A stretch of 64,000 nt of DNA from Haemonchus contortus (taxonomy: Eukaryota > Nematoda > Chromadorea > Rhabditida > Trichostrongylidae), in contig LS997564.1 in NCBI GenBank assembly GCA_000469685.2, forward strand, positions 25,540,459-25,604,458. Reading direction: 5' to 3'. Below the pieces are notes generated by a model. The model had not been told where the DNA came from, made no database searches, and saw only the letters and a list, made by a program, of their open reading frames with translations. Within the stretch, counting starts at the first letter, position 1. Each line of letters begins with the position of its first letter. This document shows, piece by piece, positions 1 to 12,200 of this stretch. The position numbers and the translations under genes are program-made.

Positions 1-937
1 GATTGATGACCCGTTTTGAGAGTTGGCTCTTGAAAAAGGGAATTACCACTAGAGACCAGTAGATGGGTCAAAACCCACTTGTTGGCACCAATCGGGGCAT
101 TTTATTACGGTGGTTGTGACCCGACGTTTCCCCCTGTGTCACGAACGAAATGATACATATAAAGCTGCGTAAACTTGAAAAACCGGAAGAAAAAGGATTT
201 AAAGATTGAAATAAAAATAACAAATTTAGGAGCTGTTTGAGAGGTGTAATGGTTTTTATAATTAAAAGCGACTAAGTCATAAATATGCTAATGGCTGTCC
301 TGCACAGTTTGACTGAATGTTTCCCAACCAGCCCCTTGGAGGCTTTCTCTTCCATGAGAGCAGCATCTGAAAAACCAACAGTCGCCAAATATTGTCTTTA
401 GCTGAGATTTCGTAATCTCAGAGAACTTTTCGTCTGAATGCCTTATCATTGCCATTCTTAACCCTAAGTTGCAATTTTTCGTTCAAAGCCATGGTAACCA
501 CACCCTCTTGCGGTAGAGGTGAGTTTCAAGTAGCACCCACTGGGCTATCCAAACCGTACCAATCTTCAACGTTTTCAATAATAAAATGTATCTGTGTAAT
601 ATATGATAGACGCGTAGAAAATAATTCACAATAACGACGAGTGACATTATGGCAAAGTGCCAAAACAATATAACATGGTACGGAATTAGCCCGTGAGTGC
701 TGGGGCATTATGCTGCTCTCAAAGGGGGGTACAATAACAATGACGATGACGGCAAGATAACCAAATAAACTATCTGGAAGTAAATAATAATGAAAGAGAA
801 TTCAACAAATGGCAATGAACCGTTTGGCAAGGCATTCGTGTGAACAAGTAGTCACCACCCGAGAAAACCACAGAAGAAAAAGGAAAACGATGAAAGAAAA
901 AAAGGAAAAGAACTACGTTGAGCAATGTTTAGAGCCG
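1..937. other. 3' flank of the prolyl 4-hydroxylase gene; no gene recognised
   Basis: The stretch is AT-rich with only short stop-interrupted frames. I found no canonical AATAAA on the minus strand in the roughly 800 bases after the stop, so the polyadenylation site is unassigned. A weak candidate near 101-106 would need an unusually long 3' UTR. Confidence 0.5.
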
Positions 938-3900
938 TTAGATAGTGTTGAATATGTCCTTAGATAGGATCGGACTCAGATTCGGAGCAACTCTTGGCTC
1001 TGGACCGAAACCAAGATCTCCGACGAACCTGAAAGAGCCCGAAATTAGAGCGATTACTGGAGGTCGACATGAGATTGGCCTCTGAGGACATACCGTTCGT
1101 AGTCCGACATTTTTATGCCACATCGACGACGGAACTCGTTCCCTCGCTCGTGAATCCATTTGTTTGAGACCTGGGAAACATAACCTCTTCAATGGAGGTG
1201 GTGGTGTAGAGGAATCAATCGAATCAATAGGCAATCATACCCATTTCACTCCGACAAGAACTGGGCAAGCTGCATGGCGTGTTCTTGAATCACCATCTCC
1301 CTGTTTGTGAAGGTTGTACCAGAACAGAGCATCATTCTGAAGAATCACATTCAAGTGTTGCAAGTAGATAGGGGCAATTCTGATGGGGCCATTACGAAAG
1401 GAAAGTCACTGTGATCAGGAATTCCTGATATACGAAACCGGTCCTTTTCTGATGAAAACGATATTCTTTGAAAAGTCAGGAGATCACTCAAGAAGAACCA
1501 TTAACACTTTACACACTCTCTTTAGAAGCTCTGGAACATTCGCTCGAATAACCATAATGACCAATCCCTTCGTTTCTAGTTCTGGTCTCCATGATGTCTA
1601 CATCTTTTCTTTCCTTCCATTTCGATGAATTTATAGTTTCAACGACAACCGGTGTCAAGTGCTTGGTCATTAGAATTCGATCTTGTCGGGAGTGGATATT
1701 GCATACGATTCGATTCTTAACCAACAAGACCTGACCTCCTACATGGGGGTGAAGTCAGGATATGACATATCCACTGTGGAACACGAGGAGGAGTTTGAGA
1801 CTTTTGAAGGAATAACACTAGAGTGCCTACATGATCATCTCCCTGGTCAATCGTTGACCAAACCAATGCTTCAACAACATGATCGCTCTCATCACCACAT
1901 CTTCCTTCACCCTTCACTTTTCAATATCTCCTTAACCAGTACCTCCATCAGTCACTTAAAAAAACCCTAAAAATTAAATTGAGAGAAAAAAGAGAGAACA
2001 GGAATAACCTTTGTTGGCATCACGGTCGATTTGACATCAGTGAAGACGGTAGCACCACCATGAACAGGTTGTGACATCTGTAATTCAGAACCTCGTAAAT
2101 CTTTAGTTGTGTAGGGATGAAGAGTCATTGGATAGCAAGGACCCTAGCCACGTAAAGGGTGTAGTTGGTGTACTGATGTCTTACCTGCTTTGGTAAACTC
2201 TTACATAACGAATCTCGGAGGACGACGAACCTACGGTAGAAGGGGTACATCACTCCCTGGTTGTTTGTTTTCTAACCAGCATATTAAAGTGAATAGGGAA
2301 AGAAGGTTACCCTCGATGCTCCAAGGCTCCTACAGAGAAGTCCCCGTAAGCAAAACTCACGTAGAGTAGCACAGTTGCGATTCTGTTACCAGTGCCCAAT
2401 GAGTCAAACGACTTGGTCTCTTCCTTTCTTGCGTGATCAAAGTGAGGATCATAGTGACCACCGATTCCGTAGTTAGCAATCTGAAAAAGACATTTGGCCG
2501 AGAACAATCGTTGGAGCCGAGCCAATAGCCACCTGCAATTCTTCAGCGGTTTCCATTTCAAGGTTGGTCATCAAGTCGATGCGCTTGTTTACTCGATCCA
2601 CGACTTCATCTTCCCAACCTTTCAACCATGCGCTGAAACCTCCATCTATTTATGTGATTCTCAACCGAAGATAAATAGCCATTCACCAACCTTTTACTGA
2701 TCCTGTAGGTAGCGGTAACGAGAGTGCCGGTAGCAGCATCGTGAACAGTGGCACGGGCCAGCTAAACGAACTACACTTCAGATTTTCGGGAAGATGGGAA
2801 GGGCAGTTCACAAACCTTGGGCTTGGCCAGTTCCTGGATCTTCTCAATTTCATCATCGCTTACCACGTCCTTGAAGAGAAACCGCCAACGGGTTGAATCG
2901 CTTGATTTCAACCTGAAATGTGCACGTACAACGTGCAGTTCCAATTTTCGGACAATCGACCCCGATTCATGATCCCCTTTGTAAAACATCACCGCGTTGA
3001 TTTCTCTATTCCAAGGACGAAAAGAGTCACACCTACAGAACGATAAACAAGTTGCTGATGCAATAGCAAGTGCATTACGTGCTGTTCGAATTATACTTTG
3101 GTCAAGTTCATTTATCTCAAAGAGCGATGTTTTGCAATCAACGATGTCACTGAAGTTGGCGGATCAATTCCTTCCACTAAGGGTCCTTCACAGATGACCG
3201 TTAAAAGTTCACGATTGGAAGCGTTCTCGGCGTAGAGGAATACGAAAGAAACGCCTTATTACGCCTCCTTCAGGCCAATTCTCACTTTCTAGAAGCTGTT
3301 GAGGTTGCACCATTCGTACCGGGACGCACCCATTGCACGCAGGCAGCTTACTGTATACAGCTGGACGCAATGGCGCACACCCTTGACGTTGCACGCAGGC
3401 AGCTTACAGCTCGTCCAAACAGCCTTTCCATGCAACTTCTGTCGTCATATTCTCGTCTAACCCCTAATTTTACTTTTTTGGAGCATTTTTTATTATAAAC
3501 TGGGTGTGGTGCGATTCACGCGTCAATGTAATGAGATCATCGCACAAAATGCACTAAAACATCATGCCTACCATCATAGTGGAAGAAAAAGAACTTATAA
3601 GAAGAATAAGTAGAAAACCGACCAACTATGCACTTTTACAGAAAGATTGCGTTTTCTAGGAACAAAAAAAAATTGGTTATTCTTATTTTGATCGTTTGAC
3701 AAGTAAATTGTTGACCTATGAGGTGAATTCCTAATCTCGGAAGAGCTTCATTGCCATAGTAAAGAGATCTGCTCTAATTCATGGTGAAGCCGTGGACTAC
3801 TGCACATTTATTTGGTCCTTCTCGACAGTAAAGTACTGAAACAATGCTGCGTGCGTGAAGAGCTCTAATGGGGTCACGCGTGAATCGCGCGCCCTCCTTA

Positions 3901-6900
3901 TAAACTATCTCTTCTGTTATTCGTCTTAAATTGGGTACCCCGAAAGCACTTTGAGTTGTACCTTCAATACTGATTTCGACGTTTTTCACGTCCTCGTTTC
4001 GCGGACAGAGACTTCTTCCTATGGGACAATGGGAACTGCCAAGTTGCACCTACGAATCCTAGAGAGGTCACAGAGCTCTTCGTTTTACAGATTCTTTTCA
4101 TAGAAGGACTACCTTCGATGTAGTGGCACATTACAGGTCAGTAAAGATACCATTTAGTGAGAGGGCGATGTTCAACTTGTCAAATTAGACTCGAATGTAT
4201 ATCCCACAAGATGGAACTGCTGATAATACAAATATCATATGATAGAAATGCTCCTAAAACTCACCTTGATCGGTGCATACACTAAAAATGGCCTGTCTCG
4301 CTTGTAGTAACAGTAGAGCTTTGAGATTTCTTTCGGGCTCTAAAACATTGTCATCATTATCAAGCACTTCGATGTCTCCTGAACATTCACGAACCACAGG
4401 CACTTCGTTCCTGCAGAGGGCTTCGTAGATCGTTCGCTCCTCATTACCAAGGACACTGGCAGGTCGGTCGTTTCTTATTGGATCCAGGGACCTGAGAAAT
4501 GGGAGTACTTCGAATGATTTTTTCATAAAAAGCGAAAAAGCTCACCTCCTCATTTCAGCCTTCTTTACACCTTCCTGAGCCAACAGATCTTCGTACCATT
4601 TGATGTTTCCTTTTGCTCTGGGATGAGTAGGATCTGCAAAAGTTGTTAAGAGAGCAGTGACTATCCAATTCGCAATCAAAATCTTCAAAACCCATTTCTC
4701 GGAAGATGATTTTGTCTGGGTGGGAGGATCATGGAACAAAATCGGGATTGAAAGCATTGTCGAGTCACATAATCGGAGCCCCACCCCCACCATTGCTAAA
4801 ATAGGGGAAAAGAAACTTTTCTTCAAAGTAATAGAAAGATTGGAAGGTAGATAGGTGATTTTAAGCTCCACTATGCTATGCTCCAGAAGGGGATCGACAG
4901 GAATCCTTGCCACTTGAATGGTAACAACGACAACAACAACAAGACGACAAGGTGGCCTTCCTAGGCTGTGATGCAGTAGGAACGAAATTGTCGCGTCGCG
5001 GCGAGAGAGGCGCTGCGCGCGAAGGAATGTAGCAGAATGCAGCAGCAAGTAAGAAATTCAGGAGTAAAAGAACTAACAGTAGAATCATGCCATAAGTAAT
5101 AATCGCAAAGCGACTGAGCTGTATGAAAAACGCTAAAACTTTTATAACGAGGCAAATGTTCCGCGACAGCCGCGTGCGGCGGATCGATTACACAAAATCG
5201 TTCCTACTGCTCGTCTCCCGCCTTCCTAAGATCACTATGATTCAGATCCCATCTTCTAAAAGGCATTCATGGATTCATCCGACCATCATTCATTCATTCA
5301 CTCATCCATGTTGAATGGCATTCAAGAAAAGTGCTATGGCATCTCCCACGCCCACGTCGATCTATTCAATGTTTTCATTCTAATCAACAAAGAAGCATGC
5401 GAAATTCTGGGGAACGAGTAGAAGACTTACCGATTCTGTAGAGTTCCTCAACGAATTTCAGTGCATGTTTGAGATTTCCTTGTTTATAAAGTGAAAATGA
5501 GAGGTACTCGAGAATCTAAAGCGAACGACTGAATCAAGGTGCAACACAGGTATCGCTATGGAGGGAGCACCTCGCTCATACTCGCTGTTGGTACATCTTC
5601 TTGTTCAACTCGTCTCTTGGCTTCTTCCATCCACATTATAGTATGGTAATAATCGCCATCATGATATGCTGCTTTGCCGACTTCGAAACAGTCTCCGGCT
5701 GGAACATCGGATGTAAAAAAGTAATGCTCATAATCGAGGGCTTCTCAGAGCGAATCCCAGTTAAAATGAATGATTGCCGTGGGAGTTTGGAAGGTTTTCT
5801 TTTGTCTCACTTATTTTCCCAGAAACTAATTTGTCTATTATAAATCTTGTGAAGAGGCGAGAAAAAAAGAGCCAGGTAGCTTTCTGGAGCTTTCTTTCGT
5901 CAATGTTACCCTCTCATCCATCGGAGTTTGTGCAAACCAATTTTTCTTATTCGCAGAGTTGGATTTATAGAATGTATTTGGCTACAAAAAGCGTAAACAC
6001 AAAATCAAGCGATACACATACTAACCGTCAAAAGTATAATTGCCTTGATCATTGTAAATTCGTCCATTGGCAAGGTCTTTCGTATCCAGTCGATAAGTGT
6101 CCTGAAGTCTCAGCAACCCGATGGCGGCTCCTGTCAGGTCCTCCTAAACGTCAGATTTTTAGACGGGTGGCAGTCATCAAATCATGCATGCACATCGTAA
6201 TGCGCTTATGAGCAGGAGCTCTTTCTAGGCAGCGGCTATCAGTGATAGGATAGGAATAATAAAGACGTGGTCAAAAGTTATCCTTAGGAGGAACCTTTCG
6301 CCCCAATGGATGGCCCAAGGTACGCTGTCGGCTGGAAAAACGGCATAAGAAGGGCGTAATGAGGGCCCAAAGACCGGATTAGCCAACGTACACACCTAAA
6401 GGTGTACGAGTTTCATGGCGTTTGCTGAGGCTTGCACCATTCGCGCCGGGACGCATGTGTTGCACACAAGCAGCTTACTCTAGCCAGCTGTACGCAATGA
6501 CCCAAACACATTCCGGCAGCTCACCCAAAATTACCTAGCCTTTATTAAGTAAAAATGCATGCCAATATGCACCCGAATAACTTGCCAGTTTTGAATGTTA
6601 AATAAGTGCAGGTCGAATCCAAAGTGGGTTGCCTTTTTAAGTGAACACTATTCTAGATGGGATTTCCCAACCATCTTTAGCTGAGACGAGTATCAGAACA
6701 ATTTAATGATGAAGTAGCAAAGGTCGTAGCGGATTTCGATCAAATGAAAGGAAGTCGAGGTCTCTAGCTCGATGCAGAGAACTTCACCATTTCCAAACTT
6801 TCGAAGGCTTATATACCCCTTGAGAAACACCGCTTGCGACGGGGATGAAGAACTGTTGCTTCTCGGAGATCGAGTTTCATGAGCATCCCTCTCTCAACGT

Positions 6901-8378
6901 ATTTGTAGCATATCATATATGGGGCTGGTTTCGTACAGAAGTATGTCTAGCGTGTTCTCCTTGGACTACTAGAACCGCCGACTTCTAGTGTAAGAGGTCT
7001 CTGTTTTCTCACTGTACGTTCAGAAAATTGCATGCAATCATACACATTCATGACACCCTGATCGGTACCGGAAGCGAACGAACGATCGTATGGTGATCGA
7101 CCACCAACTATATCTCGAAGACGCTCCTGGTACGCATCATCGTACCATTCTCAGAGAAATTCTGATCGAGGGATTCTTCAGCGACTTCTTACGAAGTGCA
7201 ACTACTGCTTGAGTACTTGTGAAATGCTTGTGCGTTTTCTTCTCAGGAATAGACCGTGAGTCGTACACTCGGGTGGGGTCTGGGAGCTCCGCAGGCCACA
7301 TTGGAAAAAAAGTCGGGAATCGGAGGATAGGAAAAAAAGTCGGGAAAGCAAAAGCTGCTTATTGAATCGATGAAACGGGGTCCGTGTCACTGGGATGGAA
7401 AACAGACAGCTCTTTATCATTTTGAGCTCCTTTGTAATCCCTGTAATTCTCAAACGGATAAGCAGAGTTGCCCCCAATATTCAATCGAAGTTCAATTCTA
7501 CTGTCGTATTTTCCATCTGAGACCATGAAATCCATTATCCAATCTTTGTCTGACAAATATCTTTGGATAAGGAGTTGTGAGGAAGACAAAGGACCGGATC
7601 GAGGCTCGTCTTCGACTAGTCCACTCATCGCGATTCGAAAGAATCGGGCGAAAAATGTCGAAGGGACGAGTTATTACGGAAACGGATTGGCTAGATGCGG
7701 CGTAGAGACAGGATGAGGCTCGATGAGGACAAGGCTCCACTACTTTTCCTAGGGCGGACATAAGTCTATCAACTATGGACGAGTTTTGAAAACCCGTTCC
7801 CCAGCAAGTTTGTTGTTATGCTTACGATGCAGCTTGTAAACACCAGCAAAACAAGCAGGAGAATCAACATGCGGAAATGACATAGAACGAACCTCTGTTG
7901 GATAGCGGATACCATAGTTGGCGTCTTTCATGCGTTCGATGATGGAATCAGCCTTGTTCAACATCATTTTGTGTTGGATGCCTTTCCAATCGAAGATCTG
8001 CAAGTACCATGCTCACCGTACTACATGGCTATAGAAACGAGCAGAAAAACTCACCTTCTGTTTGATGAGCACGAAGGCATTTATTGGGTTGGAGATATCC
8101 GCAGTGCCAGTGGCCAACGCTTGCTCGTTCCGTTTGTCGTACTGCTGGGCCAACCTAGATTTGTACAAATTATGGGGGCTATCTGTAATTGTGAATCCTG
8201 AAAGGGCATACTTCTTGAGCTCGTCCAGCCGCTGTTTTTCACTTTCAATGTACTTGTACAGCAGCGATGGAATGGACTTTTCCGAATCAAGCAGACCTTG
8301 CATGTCGGCTACGGAGGTGAATAGATCTCCGTTGACCGCGGCAACCAGTAAGGCCAAAAGGCCTACCACGTAGTACAT
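938..8378 (-). CDS. dpy-18-like: Prolyl 4-hydroxylase alpha subunit (DPY-18/PHY-1 type), 16 coding exons
   Basis: Hydroxylates proline in collagen chains in the ER lumen, using Fe(II), 2-oxoglutarate and ascorbate; the nematode enzyme normally works in complex with protein disulfide isomerase (family knowledge). Exons on the minus strand: 8378-8055, 7997-7893, 6143-6026, 5698-5571, 5515-5431, 4633-4546, 4491-4395, 4339-4265, 2912-2816, 2761-2691, 2632-2533, 2480-2361, 2077-2009, 1336-1241, 1170-1094, 1028-938. All phases join, giving about 579 residues, close to the family length. Residues 1-17 form a signal peptide (MYYVVGLLALLVAAVNG). Exons 3-6 are the peptide-substrate-binding region. The catalytic domain contains HYDPHFD (iron ligands His442 and Asp444) and RHAACPVLVGVKW (iron ligand His513, 2-oxoglutarate Lys523). 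Exon 9 carries one extra base, so the frame breaks near residue 351. The start is the ATG two bases after a strong 3' splice site. Orthology to dpy-18 rather than phy-2 is likely but untested. Confidence 0.95.
2816..2912 (-). other. Exon 9 of the prolyl 4-hydroxylase, with a +1 frameshift
   Basis: This exon should be 96 nt (32 codons, phase 0 at both ends) but is 97 nt. The first part reads VEIKRFNPLAV and the last part reads LFKDVVSDDEIEKIQELAK, in frames offset by one. The offset falls in a TTT run (plus strand aaa, about 2878-2882), where TT would restore the frame. Both splice sites and all neighbouring exons are intact. Confidence 0.9.
3295..3410 (+). repeat. Repeat fragment in intron 8, with an internal short duplication
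   Basis: Shares gcaccattcgtaccgggacgc with the fragment at 6430. The motif ttgcacgcaggcagcttac occurs twice within it, at about 3336 and 3390, so it contains a short tandem duplication. No terminal repeats were identified here. Confidence 0.45.
6290..6520 (+). repeat. MITE-like fragment inside intron 2 of the prolyl 4-hydroxylase
   Basis: Contains the blocks aacgtacacacctaaaggtg and gcaccattcgcgccgggacg, which recur with variation at about 3300-3410 (intron 8) and 10060-10330. They appear to be internal segments of the MITE family annotated at 8655, 14726, 20445, 21989 and 50255. Ends are not resolved. Confidence 0.5.
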
Positions 8379-8379
8379 C

Positions 8380-8400
8380 CTGGAAATAGAAGAAAATAAG
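8380..8400 (-). promoter_or_regulatory. 3' splice site directly upstream of the start codon (trans-splice or 5' UTR acceptor)
   Basis: Read on the minus strand this is a pyrimidine-rich stretch, TTCTTCTATTTCCAG, followed by one base and then the ATG of the prolyl 4-hydroxylase. In nematodes such a site usually accepts a spliced leader. A conventional 5' UTR intron is the alternative; the sequence cannot distinguish them. Confidence 0.75.
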
Positions 8401-8654
8401 CGAACGGGTTGCAGGTTGCAGTTACAGGGAGAACAACACCCGTGCAGTTCTCTTCATCCCGAACAGTGGCGATGTTATCTATGGAATTCTCATTTCTCAT
8501 ACGGAAAATCCCGAAGTACGCAGGCAAACAATAGTCTGGATCAATATATAGTATGATGAGAGGAATACTTTTATTCAAGCTTCTCCAACTATGATACTAT
8601 CCCCAAGTATGTGGCCAAGAATCAACCTCCCAAGCGGCTGACAGTTGGTCTCAA

Positions 8655-9234
8655 AAGTAGAGTTCACGATAATTCTGAGGCATCTAGTTTAAGTGAGATA
8701 ATGGAAGATGTGGTGCAGAATATATAGGGCAAGGATGTCGAGCGAGCGAAAATCTGCGTATTTGAAAAAAATAGGATGAAAAAGTGGTAAAAAGAGGTTG
8801 TACGAGATAAAGGCGGCAGAAGTGGTAAGGAAGGGCTGCTAGGTCAAAAGAGGTCGAATTCTCTTTCTTCTTCCCTGAGCTCGTTCACAATAGCGTCATT
8901 GTCAACATTCAACAGTGCCCCTGGAAAGGAAAAGAAGACATATGTTCGCAGGTTTCGTGTACATTCGCCACCTTCTGTAACCGTCTGGGTGCCTCCCACC
9001 TGAACATGCTATTTGTTGGCGTCCTAACGCTTCTTTGTGAATGGTGCAGCCTTGATCAGGCCATCATAACACGGCCACTTCTAGGTGTGCACGTCGACCA
9101 AACCGATTTTGCGCCTTTGTTACACCCTGTCTATGACGTTTTTCGGCCCGACAATGTCCCATGTCATCCTATAAAGCCACAGGTCCATCCTGGAAAAGAG
9201 TTTCAGAGACCATTTTTTATCGTGAACTGTGCCT
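8655..9234. mobile_element. MITE copy 2 (580 bp), flanked by TCAA on both sides
   Basis: The left end reads aagtagagttcacgataatt. The right end, reverse-complemented, reads aggcacagttcacgataaaa. Both are immediately flanked by TCAA, consistent with a 4-bp target duplication. No transposase frame is present, so it would need enzymes supplied elsewhere. It lies about 270 bp upstream of the prolyl 4-hydroxylase start. Confidence 0.7.
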
Positions 9235-9239
9235 TCAAA

Positions 9240-12200
9240 TGGAATTTGAAAGGTAAAAGTGAAGACTGTATACAAATTCATTACTCACTGGGATTTTTGC
9301 ATTTTCCCATATGACTTTAAAGTCTTTTTTAATTGAAATTCTTGGAAAATTAGAAGTAACCCAAGAGTAAATGAGTATTTCACTTGAAAAAGTAATTGAC
9401 TCCCTGGAACGCGGATGGGTGAATGGTGAGCAAATGGGAAACAGTGACTGAGAGTCCGTGCAACACTTCACATTAAAATGTAATTTGTGTGAGGAGCGCT
9501 TGCATCAGTTTTTGAGCAGGTGTCAGGTTAGTGAGGAAGCTGACAAGCATTTCACCGACTTTGAGACGTTCTCAGGTATTCGCACGCATATCCGCTCGGC
9601 CAGACTGAAAAAAAGTGGCTTCAAATCCACTTGGAAGTCGTGATTTCCAAGATTTCACCCCTCTGTTTCTGAATGAATTTCGCGAAGGCGCACTACAGAG
9701 CGGGATTCTTCAACGCTCAAAGACTTTGTCTTTTCTGTCCTACTGCTACCTCTACAGATTACTTTCGGCCAGACTTGTGTGAGAGAGAACATGACGGTGT
9801 GACCCGGCATACCCTCAGCTTGTTCGTTACCTTGATAGGCTATATGTAGTGATATGATTTTGTCTGACCTAAAACAGCTGCACTTTCTCTACAGCACCAT
9901 CTTGTTTCCTCAATTCCAACGACAATCCTTTCAGTCTTTCTTTTTGGTTCGGCCACAAAATAGGCTGGTGGAACTTCGTACTTTAGCTAAGTCGACACTA
10001 GCTAGACTCTCTTCTAGAAGCGCATATCGCGATGGAAGTGGTTTCTGGGAATTCTTCTTAGAAAAACTTGGGGGGCTTCCAGGATAGCACACGGGACGTT
10101 GTCGGCCTAAAAAAACGACGTAGACAGGACGTGGCAAGGACCCAAAACCAAAGTGGTCAACGTACACACCCACAAGCGTACGTGTTACGACGGCCTTGTT
10201 AGAGCGGAGTCATTCGTATTGGAGCACACATGTTGATGATCCAATCATCTACTCAAGACCCATGGCGACAATGGAACACAAGTTTTTGGCACTTTTGGTT
10301 TAATGTAGCCAACTCTACCCGTTAAGCCACAACTGACAACCTGCTCTATACCTCCATTTTATGCCACTTTCTTCGTAACGGCATCGTATAGCCCTTATTG
10401 TTTCCAGTTTTAGCAGCTTAATCCCATGTAGCATCCTCTGTATCTCCAAATTATCGTGAGCTAAGTCCCTAAATGGTTTAGCAAAACTTCAAAATCACTT
10501 CAGGGTTCCTGCGTAACATATTGGCATAAGTAAGAAACTTATGAAGCTTAAAACATCTTGGCATGTTTACCACCTTGTCTTGTCGCATAGCACGATTCAA
10601 CCACAAATTATTTACTGCCAAGATTTTTGTAGAGCACAATATCTTTTAAAAAAAAAAAGACCCCTCATGACTAACAACTCAGTATGGGTAAAGAATGTCG
10701 CAGTGAAGAACTCTGATCTAAGACACCAACCTAAGAAGTTGACACAACGACTGCAAATTACAGGTGATGTTTCCCGCCTAACCTTGCACCTATTCGGAAG
10801 AGTTTTCATGGGGGTAGGTTGGGACGCCCCAATTCAGGGCGGAGTACAATTTTGGGTCGTTCACCACAAGAAGTACGGTCATTTCACGTAGTTAGCCACA
10901 AAATTGTAATAAATGCTATTTAATTGCCCGCAACAGGATTGGACTCAAAGGGAAATCGCGGAGAACAAATGGCCTAACAAATAAAAACTTGAAAATTCCA
11001 TCAGTTGGCCGTGACAAAAAGGCTTCTGCAGAACAGGGAAGCCACATGGAAGACTTGATAACGATAAAAAAGTAGTGGTAAACCAATACCGCCGCAGAGA
11101 AATGGTCAGGATCTCATAAATCAGCAGGCGAGCAAAAGGCCAGGAACAGGAAGATTAGGCAGTAAGTTCGAAAGTTCAATTTAGTCAGCATAAATCATTG
11201 TTTAACCTCTTGAATAGCCTTTTCCCAAGCGATTCAACTCCTTCAGAGCATGAGCAGCTTTGAAGATTACCACTTCCATTTCAGTTTTTTTTTAAATTCT
11301 TCAGCTCGAAATTTAACAAAAGCCTGTTTTTGGCTCAATAGGCTGGATGAGAGGCTTCAGAAGATCTGGAAAGCTCGGGGCGCAGCTGCCTCGCTTGTAT
11401 TGTTGTCTCTGGCCCTCAGAAGCTCGATCTGCGATCTCTTTCAACATGGAGCCTAGACAATGGTATGCTTGAGTAGCAGATACACATGTATACCCATAGT
11501 TCCCCGTGCCCGTGAACACACCTATCCGATCTCTCCCAGATGAATCGATCAACCCTATCGATGGCTACTTCAAAACGATTATCTCTGATGAAGAAGTCTC
11601 AGGGAACCGGACAAAAATTAGGATCATCAGGGCATGTTTGAATGGCGCTACTTTCGGAATGAACATCAAAGGATTCACAATCGTCTCTCCATAAATCTCG
11701 GCATAATTATGATTCGAGGCCATCAAGAAGTCATCAACAATTAGTAAACGAAGAGGTTGAAGAGACGAATAGGAGAATGTATTCGAAAGAAAGATTCATC
11801 GGGGAAGGGTGAGTTTGAGACGATGGGCGTTCTGATGTTTGGAAGGCTGGCATAAATGACCGGAACGAAATTAACGAGTGGTGTTGAAAACATTTTTATA
11901 GTTTACAACGACATTTTGAATGTCGATCAAGTGTGACCGACGATGACGTAAACTGTCTATGAAATGATTTCCCAAGTATAACTTACATACCAGTTTTGGA
12001 CATAGGGATGTAAGCGAAGTAAAGACAATCATAAATATTTTATATGAGTGAGTCTAAGTAAAGCCCTTAGTCCTTGAAATACATAGGAGAACGGAGTCAC
12101 TCAAATGGAATTGGGAGCAGTTGGTTCTGGAGAAAATAGCAATTTTGATTACAAAAGCAACAAAAACACTGAATGAGAGGCAGCGGTAACTTCCAACGTG

